A stretch of DNA of 64,000 nucleotides from Turbatrix aceti. Lineage: Eukaryota; Nematoda; Chromadorea; Rhabditida; Panagrolaimidae. The notes under the pieces are model-generated. The model ran no database searches and was not told where the DNA came from. It worked only from the letters and a program-made list of their open reading frames with translations. The position numbers and the translations under genes were made by a program. Where the stretch lies: positions 1,984,001 through 2,048,000 of the forward strand of contig OZ017767.1 in assembly GCA_963969345.1 (NCBI GenBank). The letters run 5' to 3'. This document shows, one piece after another, positions 21,809 through 32,800 of this stretch (positions are counted from its first letter, which is position 1; every line of letters starts with the position of its first letter).

Positions 21809-24800
21809 TCAATCGACAGAATCCATCGTTTCCTCGTCAATGTAATCCTCAGCGTCAATCTCGGCGGCGACAATGTCATACGGATCGACGTCATCGTTTC
21901 TCGGAAGCAGATTCGGGTTTTCGCCATTTTCAGGCGTCCAATCGGGAACCCCAGTTGCAGGGATTTTTCGGCTTTTCATGGCTGAAAAAAGCATGCTCAA
22001 ACTTTTCAACAAAATTTTCTGACCTACCGTAAACATGACAGACAGCAGCGTCAATTCCGTTCTGGGCGAAGAAATCGAGCCACAGTCGCTGCTTCGTGGA
22101 CAGCTTGTCGTTGGGTCCCTTGACTTCGATGGCAGACAGACGCTTGGTCGCCGGATCCCACAGCGTGAGGTCGGGAAATCCACTACGCCAATTTCGGTGA
22201 TTTGTGGCCATTCTCTCGACCACAGCGTAGACCTGTTCGGGTTTAAAGCACTCAAAAAACGCCTAAAAAATAGTTTTCTTAACCAAAGCTACAAAATACA
22301 ATTTTTGAAATTTTAGTTGAAAGACACAAAAATGAAAAAAAAAACAAAAAACACCGTCTTCGAAAATTTCGTTCCAGGAGACAAAAAATGGATCAAAAAG
22401 CGGTTTTTGAAATTTTCGTTGCGGGACCAAAAAATGGAAAAAAAAGGGCTAAAAACCTAAATTTTAGAAAATTCAATGTTTTTGCAGTTTCCAAGACCCC
22501 AAAAATAACCAAATATGAAAAAAAAATTCAAAGCCTACCAAAAAGTTGTCAAACGTGACAAAAAGTGACCAATCAATCTGCGTATTGGCTTTTCCGTAGT
22601 TCGAAATGAAATTCAGACGCATCAGGCTAATCAGTTCGCACCTGGAAGCATGCTCCGTATCAACGAGCAGACTGAACCGTTTCTGAAAAGCCAATCGCCG
22701 CCGATCAAAGAAATCCGCAGAATTCATGTCCGCCGGGTGGTCCTGTAGCGGACTGAGCCAAACGTCATCTACGCCGTGGTCAAAGATGATGTCATAGCAG
22801 AGAACGCCGAAGAGTGTATGCCAGACGCCGCCTTCTGCATGGACGCCGCACTCGAAGCCTTCCTTCTTGATAAAGTGCCGTAGAGCGAGTTCTTCCACGC
22901 TGACAAACTCAACCGGAGCATCGGGGTTCGATTCGTCGCGGACGTAAAATCGATTGAGACGCGTGTCGCCCAGGCTTTTGTGGTTGATGAAACCGGGGAT
23001 CGTAATCTGAAAAAAAAAGATCGTAAAAAATTTGAAAAAAAAGATCGTATTATTGTGAAAAATCCAAAAATTATTATCTAAAAAAAAGAAAAAAAACAGT
23101 AACGATAAAAATGTAATTCACAAAAAACAGCCCAAAAAGATAACAAAACAGGACTCAAGATAACAAAACAAACAGGACTCAAATGTTACTACTATTTCGA
23201 AAAGTAACAAAAAGGCATCAGAAAAATGTTATTCGCGAAAACCAGCGCTTGAAAGATAACAAAATAAGCCTAAAAACATTTTCTTACTTTTCTTAAGAGT
23301 AAAATAGTAATAACATCATTTTCACGTGCAAAAAGTAATCATTTGTTAGAAAACCAATAATTTACGTCAAAAAAACGTTATGTACCAAAAAAACGCACAC
23401 GTGCCTGTCGCAAAAGCAATACTTTAATATTCCACCCCCTTCCCCCTTATTATTCATCAATTTTACCCCTTCTCTCTCCCAAAAAACCAAACAAACACAA
23501 CATACCTTCTTCGGAGCCTGTAGGATAATCGTCGGCGAAAAGTTATCCTTTCCCAGCCTCTGAGCACGATCCTGGAGAGCTAATTTGTGTTTGAGAGGCA
23601 CAAGATCATCGGAAATGCCTCGGAGACATGCGTCAAAACCACGCGTCTTCTCTTTGAGGTGTGAATAGAGATCGATGGAGAGTCTCTCGTACAGCGCGCC
23701 CCTACGATCCGCACAAAATGCTTTGAGGCCTAGAAAAGCACAAAAAACCAACGACTCGACTCGTACACGTAATTAAAAAAAAGGAGGAGACTCACTCTCT
23801 GTTTGCAAAAGGAACTCGGTAAGGTCAACAGCCTCGTCGTACATGTTGCATCGCTCGTAGCCATCGATTAGGTGCGAACAACACCTCACAAGCGTCCAAA
23901 TATGGGTGTAGCGTCGAAGGTGATGAGGCAGTGTTGACGCTGTCGTAATCCTTCAAAAAATAAAAAAACCCTGGAAAAAAACAAAAAAACCAACTTTTCA
24001 CTCTTCTCATCGACCAAATTTTTGATCCAAGTTTCCGCCCTTCGACCAGCTTCGACAAATTCATCGGCAAACTTGATCGATCGGGATTTGGGTTCGGCTT
24101 CACTCTGAGAAGGTTGACGCTTGAATCTCTGGCGCTGGTTTGCCATTTCTGCTTCGATGCTTTTGGCAGTGATGAAATCGAACAGGTCGGCGACTGTTTG
24201 GTAGTTCCTGTACAACGGGACGTCGGTCAGGTCAGATGGGGCCACGTATTTGACTTCGCCGGTGGTGACTTGAAGCATGTGGAACCTGAAAAACACAAAA
24301 AATGAAAACCCTAATTTTAGAAGAGAAAACAAGAACTTTAGGCCAAAAGCGAAAAAGTAACTAAGAATGCCGTATCGTAAAAAAAGTTCGTTGAACTCCA
24401 AAAAACTCACATCAAAGTCGTTCCAAGATACGACTGCCCAGGCTCAAACAACTGTACCGTATCCATGTGAGACGGACAGTACATCGTCATCAACGCAGTG
24501 ACAATATTGACGGCTTCTTCGCGAACCTGATAAACCGGGCCGAGTGCTTTTTTGGCGTTGATAAGCACAGTGTCGTAGAGATCGTTACCAAACACATCCT
24601 TGCCCTTCGCTGTCTTTGTGATAGCATCGATCATGGATTTAACGCGCTCTTTGTGATTAACGTGATACGTCTTGGCAAGTCTGACCAAGTCGTTTCGGGA
24701 GAGTTTTCGTAGGACATCTTTGAGGGTCAGAGATGGGCTGTCTGAAAATGAAAGCAATATCGATAGTATTTGGAAATTAGAGATAAGAAACGGTAAAAAA

Positions 24801-26210
24801 TATATAAAAACTTAAATGAAAAGGAACAAAATTGTGTTAAAAAATGTTGTTCCCAAAAAATAGAGCTTGAAAAGTAACAAAATAACGACAAAAGTAGAAC
24901 GTTACACAAATCAAAAGTAATATGATAGCGACCGTAAAATATTATTTAGCAAAAAAAGCACGTAACAGCTCCTTGAAAGATGAAAAAAAAAGCCCCAAAT
25001 TCAAACGTTATTTCTTCCAAAAGTAACATTCTAGCATAAAAGCTACCGTAATATTTTCGCGTCAAAACAAACCGATCCCCCTTTTATCACTCGTTTTCAC
25101 CCAATTCTTACCTGCAGAATCAATCAGTCCAGCAGAAGTCAGTTTATCCGCGAGTTGATCGATATTTTCGTCACCTCGTTTGTCATACTTTGCCAAGTCT
25201 TCGAGTGACAACCACTTTCGCATCCTAAGGCATAGCCGGAGGAAAATGTGAAGTTCTGCGTCTAAAAAACACAAAAATTCCTATTTTTTGCCTTTTAGGC
25301 TCTCACCTGTAAGCTGTAGCATGCGATGAATCATTCGAAGGTGGTCATCCCAAAAGGCAGCAGTCCGGTCGATATCAGAACAAAGAACGCGTTGAACAAT
25401 GTTCCAAAAATTTCGGACGACGTATGACACTGCCCAGTTTCCGGGGATTCCCGGAGGCTCGGCTTCGAGGAGCGCTCTCTCCGCTTCGTCCTCATCGATG
25501 GGTTTTTCCTCCTCGTCGGGAAACGATGCTTCGGAGTCGACTGGGCTGATCACCGGTTTTTTCGAATTGGTAGGCCTGGCGAATTTTTTGCTGAGATTGG
25601 GGATGATTTTAGTCCGAAATGGGGACCTTGCCGCCGGCTTTTTGGGTGATTTCCTCGGTGATTGAGATTTCTTCGGGCTCTGGGAAAGCTTCGGGACCGC
25701 AAATCTGGACGTCTTATCCCTGACTTGATTCTGGATTTTCAAGGCGAGGTCTTGAAGGGAAAAGCCGTCGTCTGCGAAGCATTCCAGTAAAACCGGGGAT
25801 TTGAGGGCCGTTTTCACCTTTTTTGTTGTCGACAACAGTGTTCGCTGACTGGAAGAAGGCAGGCCGTCGTCAGGAGTGCCGGGAACGAATTCTCTGACGT
25901 CCAGGCTCTTTCTTTTCCTCGGAAAAAGCGCTCGTTTCGGAGTCTCTTTGACGACGACTTCCTCGATTTCGTCTTCATCGTCATCGATGGTGACGACTTC
26001 CGGCTCGCCGCACTGAAGATCGTGGCGCCTGATCCCCGAGTAGGGCACCATCTGCCGGCACTTTGGGCACTCCCGACCCGCAGCAGCCCGGCGGAAGGCA
26101 TCCGCGATGCTCGGAGGCTTTTCACCCATCTGAATACCTTTTATCCCTGAATTTTCCAAAAATTCCCAATTATCAACAAAAAATAGTGGAAACGAACCTA
26201 TTTTAGACAT
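21809..26210 (-). CDS. fan-1: Fanconi-associated nuclease 1
   Basis: Nine exons join in frame: 26210-25307, 25261-25112, 24741-24411, 24285-23995, 23950-23796, 23729-23506, 23006-22539, 22262-22028, 21981-21809, about 976 residues, close to vertebrate FAN1. The N-terminus has a UBZ4-type finger (RECPKCRQMVPYSGIRRHDLQC; C, C, H, C ligands), which binds ubiquitinated FANCD2. A basic Ser/Pro linker, SAP-like (LKDVLRKLSRNDLVRLAKTY) and TPR-like helical regions follow. The C-terminal VRR-NUC domain has SVEELALRHF, GVHAEGGVWHTLFGVLCYDI, SGFPDLTLWD, AIEVKGPNDKLSTKQRLWLD; the D of PDL and the E and K of EVKGP are the PD-(D/E)xK metal-binding and catalytic residues and are intact. The enzyme cleaves 5'-flap DNA in interstrand-crosslink repair in the nucleus. 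A possible in-frame 54-base intron lies right after the first four codons. Introns 2 and 6 hold a dispersed repeat. Confidence 0.93.
23040..23350 (-). repeat. Dispersed GTAACA/TAACAT intronic repeat in FAN1
   Basis: Several degenerate copies of a unit with AAAGTAACAAAA, ATAACAAAATA and AAAATGTTAT, separated by 30-50 bases. Read on the minus strand (the FAN1 sense) it has the same orientation as copies in the ACBD3 introns read on the + strand. Confidence 0.6.
24800..25060 (-). repeat. Dispersed intronic repeat, second FAN1 copy block
   Basis: Blocks such as AAAAGTAACAAAATAACGACA, AACGTTAC and AAAAGTAATATGATAG repeat across the intron 24742-25111. Orientation follows the FAN1 sense strand. 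Confidence 0.6.
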
Positions 26211-26510
26211 TTTTCACCTTTTTAGAACAATTATTTATTCCTTCAACAATTGACATCAAAAGAAGACGGGAGGATAAACAAAAAAGTATTCTCGACGAGA
26301 AAAAACAACAGCTAGGGAACAGGAAAAGAGCCTTCGCTTTGAATAACACTTGGCAGGTCAGATGGAGGAAGGGTCAGGTAAAGCAGGTGATAACACTACC
26401 TGAGCCCCGGGCACAGCCAAGCACGAAATAAAGAAAAAAAGAGAAGACGCGATCACGCACCACATACCGTCATCCAATCATCGACCAAGAACAGAACAAG
26501 GACCGTACGA
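26211..26510 (-). terminator. RPS16 3' UTR next to FAN1 start
   Basis: Past the RPS16 stop (26511) the minus strand reads about 270 bases to an AATAAA (TTTATT at 26234-26239), which lies only about 25 bases before the FAN1 ATG. The two same-strand genes therefore nearly touch. Confidence 0.5.
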
Positions 26511-27016
26511 TTAACGGTACGACTTCTGGTAACGAGCACGGGCACCTGGACCGCCGAACTTCTTGGATTCGTGAGAACGGGGATCAGCGATGAGAAGTGA
26601 TCGGTCGTAGTCGACGAGCTGTTGCTTGAGTTCGCGGCGAGACTCCTCATCGACGTTCTTCTGGTAGAAAGCGATCAGAGCCTTGGAAAGAGCCTGACGG
26701 ACGGCTGAAAAGACAAAAAAACCGTCAAAAACCATCAATATTTTTCAAAAAGCTCACCATAGATCTGAGAAACGACACCACCACCGGAAACGCGGATCTT
26801 GACGTCGAGGTTGGCGAATCGCTCACGGCCGAGGACGAGGAGAGGCTCTTCGAGCTTCAGGCGGAGGATTTCGGGGGTCAGAAGGCGCAGAGGACGACCG
26901 TTGACCTTGATGATGCCATGGCCGCTCTTGGCGTAGGCAACAGCGGTGGCGTGCTTCTTGCGACCGAAGACTTGAACGGGAACGGGTCCGCGAAGCGGCT
27001 TTTCGACTGTAGCCAT
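26511..27016 (-). CDS. rps-16: 40S ribosomal protein S16 (uS9)
   Basis: Two exons (27016-26758 and 26704-26511) give 150 residues, the normal eukaryotic length. Landmarks are [19 protein letters not shown] near the start, INGRPL-like [16 protein letters not shown]-like [28 protein letters not shown], and the conserved end [12 protein letters not shown] that reaches the decoding site and contacts tRNA. One intron lies after QIY in a common position. An acceptor CTTCAG lies 16 bases upstream of the ATG. Codon use is strongly GC-biased, as expected for a highly expressed gene. Confidence 0.97.
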
Positions 27017-27748
27017 GTTCGACGTTTACCTGAAGACGATGGGTATAAAAACTGAGCTGAGAGAAAGGTAAAGTGGGATAAACACGATAAATTAAGCGCA
27101 AAAGCATGATAATAGCGATTGGGAAAGGTGTCAATAAAAAAGAGACAGAAAAGAAGGAAATAGGCTGTCGAAAGTCTCAAAACAAGTAAAAAAAGGACAA
27201 CAACGATCGATTTGGTTAGAAAACCGCAAAAATCGGCAGTCGCGTGAGTTCAACATGCCTCAAACGTAGGATTCACGTTCACATAAGTCAGTACATCAAA
27301 TCCAGAAAGAAACGCAAAACAAATGCACAAATCCTGGCCAAAGAAGACCAAAAAGGAAAAACACCAGAAACCAACAAAACAAAGTCATATAAAAAATCGC
27401 CCTAAACCTTGTAAAACAGCATAAATCCTGCCCAAACCACATAATTTGACCGTAAATAAAACACACACACCAAGATTGGAAAAAAGTAGGCAAAAATAAC
27501 CCGAAGCAATCCAAAAAAGCACGAAAACCACGCAAAACTAGGCAAAAAAATGCAAAGACAACGTGAACGCAAAAGCGAAAACTCAATTCGCCCAGAGACT
27601 ATACTTTACGGTAAAGTGCGCACGCGCTTCAGTGGCGGGAGGATCTGCGCTGTGCATTCACTTCAAAAATTTTCGTTTGCTTTTATTTTTTCTTCTACGC
27701 TTTTCCATTTTTTTACGATCATTTTTTTCACTCATTCGTTTTCAGACA
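27017..27748. promoter_or_regulatory. Divergent promoter region of RPS16 and RAD51
   Basis: 732 bases separate the two divergent starts. A TATAAAA-like element on the minus side is seen near 27040-27046. On the RAD51 side a TTTTCAG acceptor ends at 27745, three bases before its ATG. No other element can be named. Confidence 0.45.
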
Positions 27749-29299
27749 ATGGCTCAACGACAAAAGCAACGTCAAAGGCCAGCGGTGGTCGAAGAACTCG
27801 ACGTCAGCGTTGCCGATACGACCGCCGCCGATGTCACCATCGCGGAAGCCGAAAACATTGAAGTCAGCTACACGCCCATTGGCATTCTCGAGGTTTGTTT
27901 TGAGGTTTTTGGATGGGTTTTGTAACGAAAAATGTTTTTTTTGTTTTCAGCAGCATGGCGTCACCATCCAGGACATTGAAAAGTTCAAAAAGCATGGCGT
28001 TCACACTGTCTTTGGCATCGTTCAGCTGCCTCGCAGGGAGTTGTACGCGGTGAAGGGCATCAGCGAGCAGAAGGCCGACAAGATATTGGTAAGTCGAGTT
28101 TGAAGGGGGTAAAAATGATCAAAAATGAACGAAAAAGAAGAAAAAAAACGTTTTTTTTTCGTTATTCGAAAGGATCTTACCTTTTTTACGGTACTTTTTT
28201 CAGGGCCTATTATTTTGATCGTAACATAGTTGTTACGTTCTTTTTTGTTGTATTTTTCGTTACTTTTCTACACTTTTTACGATTTTTCCCTTCAATGATT
28301 TTTTCAGGAAGCCGCGGCAAAACTCGTCAATACCGGCTTTCAGCCGGCTTCGCTGATCCACCAGAAGCGTGCTGACGTCATCATGATCGAGACTGGGAGT
28401 CGTGAACTGAATCGTCTTCTCGGCGGCGGTATCGAGACTGGATCCCTGACCGAGGTTGGTTTTTTTCTAATTTTCTGGCAGATTTGACAAAATTCAATCA
28501 ATTTGTAGGTCTTTGGCGATTTTCGAACCGGAAAGACCCAACTTTGCCACACCCTGGCTGTTACCTGTCAACTGCCCGTGGATTGCGGCGGTGCGGAGGG
28601 CAAGTGCATCTGGCTGGATACGGAGAACACATTTCGGCCTGAGAGGCTGGTTGCCATTGCTGAAGCGTGAGTTTTTTTTCTTTGTGACTATTTTTTTTTT
28701 GTTTTTCGTTCTTTTTTGACGTTTTTTATAACTTTTTCGTCGTTATTTTCAGCCGAGGCCTGAACGCGGAACAAATCCTGCAGAACGTAGCCTACTGCCG
28801 TGCCCTCAACACGGATCACATGATGGATCTCCTCATCGAAGCCCGCTCCATGATGTCGGAATCCCGGTACAGCCTTATCATCGTCGACAGCGTCATTGCC
28901 CAGTACAGATCAGAGTACACCGGTCGAGGCGAACTCGCTCCCCGTCAGGTCCACCTGGGCAAGTTCCTGCGAAATCTGTCGAACATTGCCGGCGAGTACG
29001 GCGTGGGCGTGGTCATCACGAATCAGATGATGGCAAATGTCGACAACTCTGGTCCCTATGCCGAGACGAAGAAGCCTGCTGGTGGACATATTTTGGCCCA
29101 TGCGAGTACCACGAGGTTGGTTTTGGGACGAAGATTTGAGATTATAGGTATTTACGGTTGTGAAATGATTTTTAGGTTGTATTTCAAGAAGGGAAAGGGC
29201 AATAACCGAGTGTGCCGGATTTATGACTCGCCGAATCTTCCTGAAGGCGAGGCGACCTTTGCAATCACTGCGCAGGGCATTGCGGATGCGGATGACTGA
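27749..29299 (+). CDS. rad-51: DNA recombinase RAD51
   Basis: Six exons (27749-27892, 27951-28088, 28308-28454, 28509-28666, 28753-29115, 29176-29299) give 357 residues. A helix-hairpin-helix domain ([36 protein letters not shown]) precedes the RecA-type ATPase core: Walker A in [33 protein letters not shown], Walker B in [15 protein letters not shown]1/L2 surroundings with [24 protein letters not shown] and the end [22 protein letters not shown]-like [19 protein letters not shown]. It forms filaments on single-stranded DNA and drives strand exchange in recombination and meiosis. Two usually fixed positions differ: GEFRTGKT reads GDFRTGKT and DTEGTFRPER reads [10 protein letters not shown]. 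The lysine and threonine of Walker A are intact. AATAAA signals lie at 29389-29398. Confidence 0.96.
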
Positions 29300-29801
29300 C
29301 CTGGATGCCGGCGGCGGTCGATGGAGGGAAAAATGATTCAACGGGAGATTTTTATTTGTTGGGAGTTCATTCGGTTTGAAAATTGTGAATAAATAAAATG
29401 TGCAGAGAGATCGTAAAAAACTGAAATTGAACGTAACCAAAACATAAACGCAGCCTAAAATGCCAAAAAACGAACGTTTCCGCAGCAAAACAAAAAATCG
29501 TATTCCGAACGCAAAAAACCACCGAGAAACCCCCAAAAACAACTTTTCAAGACTCTTGACGCGAAAAAGACTTCAACCCAACCAACCAACAAATCCAGCA
29601 AGGTGCAACGTATTAGCTCCAACACTTTTCTTCTTCCTTCACTCTTTTTTTGCATTGTGTTTGCTGCACATTCCCGTTCTTGTCATCGTGGTTTTTCTGG
29701 GCTATTTATTCTTCGATTGAGCAAACGACGATTACAACCACCCAAGCGACTGCTTTCTTCTCACGTTTGTCGTAGCCACGTTGCAGACGCACAAACAAAC
29801 C
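29300..29801. other. Intergenic region between RAD51 and ACBD3
   Basis: It contains the RAD51 3' UTR and an AT-rich, then CT-rich upstream region of ACBD3, with a TTGCAG acceptor at about 29785, 16 bases before the ATG. No gene is seen. Confidence 0.4.
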
Positions 29802-32800
29802 ATGTCTTCCGTCGTCGACGAAAATTCTCCGACAACTGCTCTCATGGCTGACGAATCAGGTGCAGAACCTATCACCATTGATACGGTTGCCGATATTTTC
29901 GGATTTCCGCTTGAGAAGGTCTTCAAGGACGGCATCAAGTATTACAAAGGTTCGTTGGTTGGCTTGTCTTACGGTTTTTCTAGGTTTTTTGCGATTATGA
30001 GGTTTATTGGGGGAATTTACGGTTTCTATGGGTAGCGGTCGACTTTTAGATTCGTTTTATTATCTTTGGAGTGCTGATTTTGCGGGATAGCATTTTACCG
30101 ATGCTTTTTTGTTACTTTTGACCGGAGTAACATTCAACTTTGGACACTCATTTTGTTATCTTTTGGGTGCTGGTATTTGGGAATAACATTTTTTGCTGCT
30201 GTTTTATTACTTTTCAAAAAAAGTAACATTAGACTTTTGTCGCTACGTTTTTTGTTATCGTTTAGAATCCGTTTTTTAGAGTAACATTTTTGTTCGTTTC
30301 TTGTTCAAAAGAGTAACGTTCACCTTTAAAATTTATTTTGTTATCTTTTGAAATCTGATTTTGTGGAGTAATATATTTTTTTGTCATTATTTTATTACTT
30401 TTCATGGGAGTTACGTTCTATTTTTACTTTTTTCTAATGTTATTATTTTTTTCAGCCAAGGAAACATGCGGCGAGCTACAGGTAGAATACCCTCTACGGC
30501 TACGATTCATGGCTCTCGCAAAACAAGTCCGACATGGCGAATACAAACCTGAACTCGCGATTGCTGGGTGGTTTGATCTCGTTGGAAACGATGCAAAGTT
30601 GGTTTTTTAAATATTTTTATTTTCTGAATTTTCTACAGTAATGGCATACCGTAGTTTTCTTTGTCTAATCTAAATGTTTTTCCCACAAAGGTTATTTTTC
30701 TCAAATTTCTGATTTTTTATTCACACTGTTTTTGTTTTTTTTTCGAAATTTATTCTCGCTCTTGGTTATCAGTTATGAAAGCGTGTAAACAAGGTCTACA
30801 GTGTTCAGTAATTAATTGTGCGTTCCCATGCATATGAGTAATGAGATAACACTTCCTTGTTTTGTTCGGGTTCAAAAATCTGTAATTGAATAAAAAAACG
30901 ATATTTCTGGGATACTTGTACTTTTTTTGGTGAAAAACATTTTTCGGGTTTTTATTTTATTATATATTTATTTTTGATAACATTTCACGTTCATAGTTAT
31001 TATATTAGTTGAACGTAACATTTTTATTCGTTATAATGTTACTTTTTGATGATTTTCAATTACCGTATTTTTTCTATTTGTTCAAAACATTTTTTACCCA
31101 ATTTATTTAGCTGTAATCAAGTTCGTTTGTGTTTTTTGTTGTTGTCTGCGTTCAATTTTTTTTGTTTTGTCCAAAAATAGATTTTTTTCCACTGTTCTGT
31201 TGGTTGTGTTTTCATTTTCTTGGTCCGAGCTAATCAGCCTGAAGTCATAGGTGCTTCATGAAAAATTTATTTAGCATTCTTTGTCAAAAATCCCTGCTTA
31301 GACGCAAACGAAGGAGCATGTCCTAGTTTTGAGCATCTTTTACTTTACTTGTTTTTTTGTCCTTTTAGAGTCCGTTTTTTTCAAGCTTCTCAAAAAGCCC
31401 AAAAAAAAAGTTGAAGAAAGTGAATCGGATGTTGCCAGACTTGAGTTTCTGGCAGGATGGATGGAACAGGAAACGTCAAGTTTTCATCAACAAAGTAAAT
31501 ATTTAGTAGGCGCTCCCTTGGATTTTTTTTGGATGTAACCAATTTGATGTCAGAGGAACGGAATTGAGGAGAGGGGAAAAACTTACATACTTTTACATTT
31601 TTTTTGCCAGCGCGGACTGGCAACAAACGAGCGAAGAAGTTACATAGGCTAGCTAGCAAGTGTGCTTGTGAGCGAACATGAAACTTGGAACACTTACTAA
31701 AAAGTTAACGAAAAAAAATCAAATTATATTTTTTTTGTAAAAATTTTTTTATTTGTGCAAGATGCAAAAAAATCAAAGTACAGTAAACGTTCAGAAACAT
31801 TTTTTAAACCATCATCTTTATTTGTTGCTGCATAACACCCAAAAGACACTATTATATTATTTCTAATAAAAATAACATAACACTAAATAATATTAGGCGC
31901 TGTTTTTTGTGTATAACATTTTTTTGACGCTATTATGCTACTTTTTTGTTTCGTTGAGTTAATAGTTGAGTATAATTTGATCTTTTTTTAGTGCTGTTAA
32001 TGGGACGGTTTTTCTGCATAATGGTATTTTTGATCATTGTAAAATTATGTTTTTTTGTTTATTATTTTTTTTGTTAGACCAATTTTTTTGACTTTTGGAC
32101 TTGTTTTTGCCGGAATTAATGCGCTGGTGTTATTTATGCATTTCCCTTTTATCACCTGTTATCGCAAAAAAATTATGGGTTTAGTATAACTTTTTTTTAG
32201 CCGAATGTAAATACCGAAAAAGTTTCACGAGCCCTAAAAATTGCACTTTTTGGAAATAAAATAAAAATAATGGTATTGTAGATTTTTTACTAATTTTTAA
32301 TTTTTTTTGGCACAATGCAATAAATAAAAAAGATGATTTTTTTCTTTTTACCGCATCCAATACGGCTGCCAAAGATGTGCGAGTAATCAAAACCGCGCTG
32401 TGATGATGTCTGACATTGTTTGTTCCCATCCTTCTTCTTTTCGTCCGCTGAAACAGCGCAAGAACGAACCTTGTAGCAACGTTGTTGGCGTTGTTGTTAG
32501 TCGACCCGTTTGGGAAAAGTCTCTCCTCCTCGTCCTCCTCTTCTTCTTCTTCTTCTTCTTCTTCTTCTTCTTCTTCTTCTTCTTCTTCTTCTACTACTGG
32601 TGGGACAGTTTGGAAGGGGCATGGCCGAAAATTGAATTTACGAACCATTCGTATCCATCGTGGTTCGTTTTCTCGCTTGTCCTCACGAGTTCGTCAGGAG
32701 TCGAGAAACTCCCTCCTTTTTTCCCTCCTCTCAGATGGGGACTAATTTACTGGTCGTTGATGGCTGATGGCGGACACAGTCGTCGTTCGACGACGCAACA

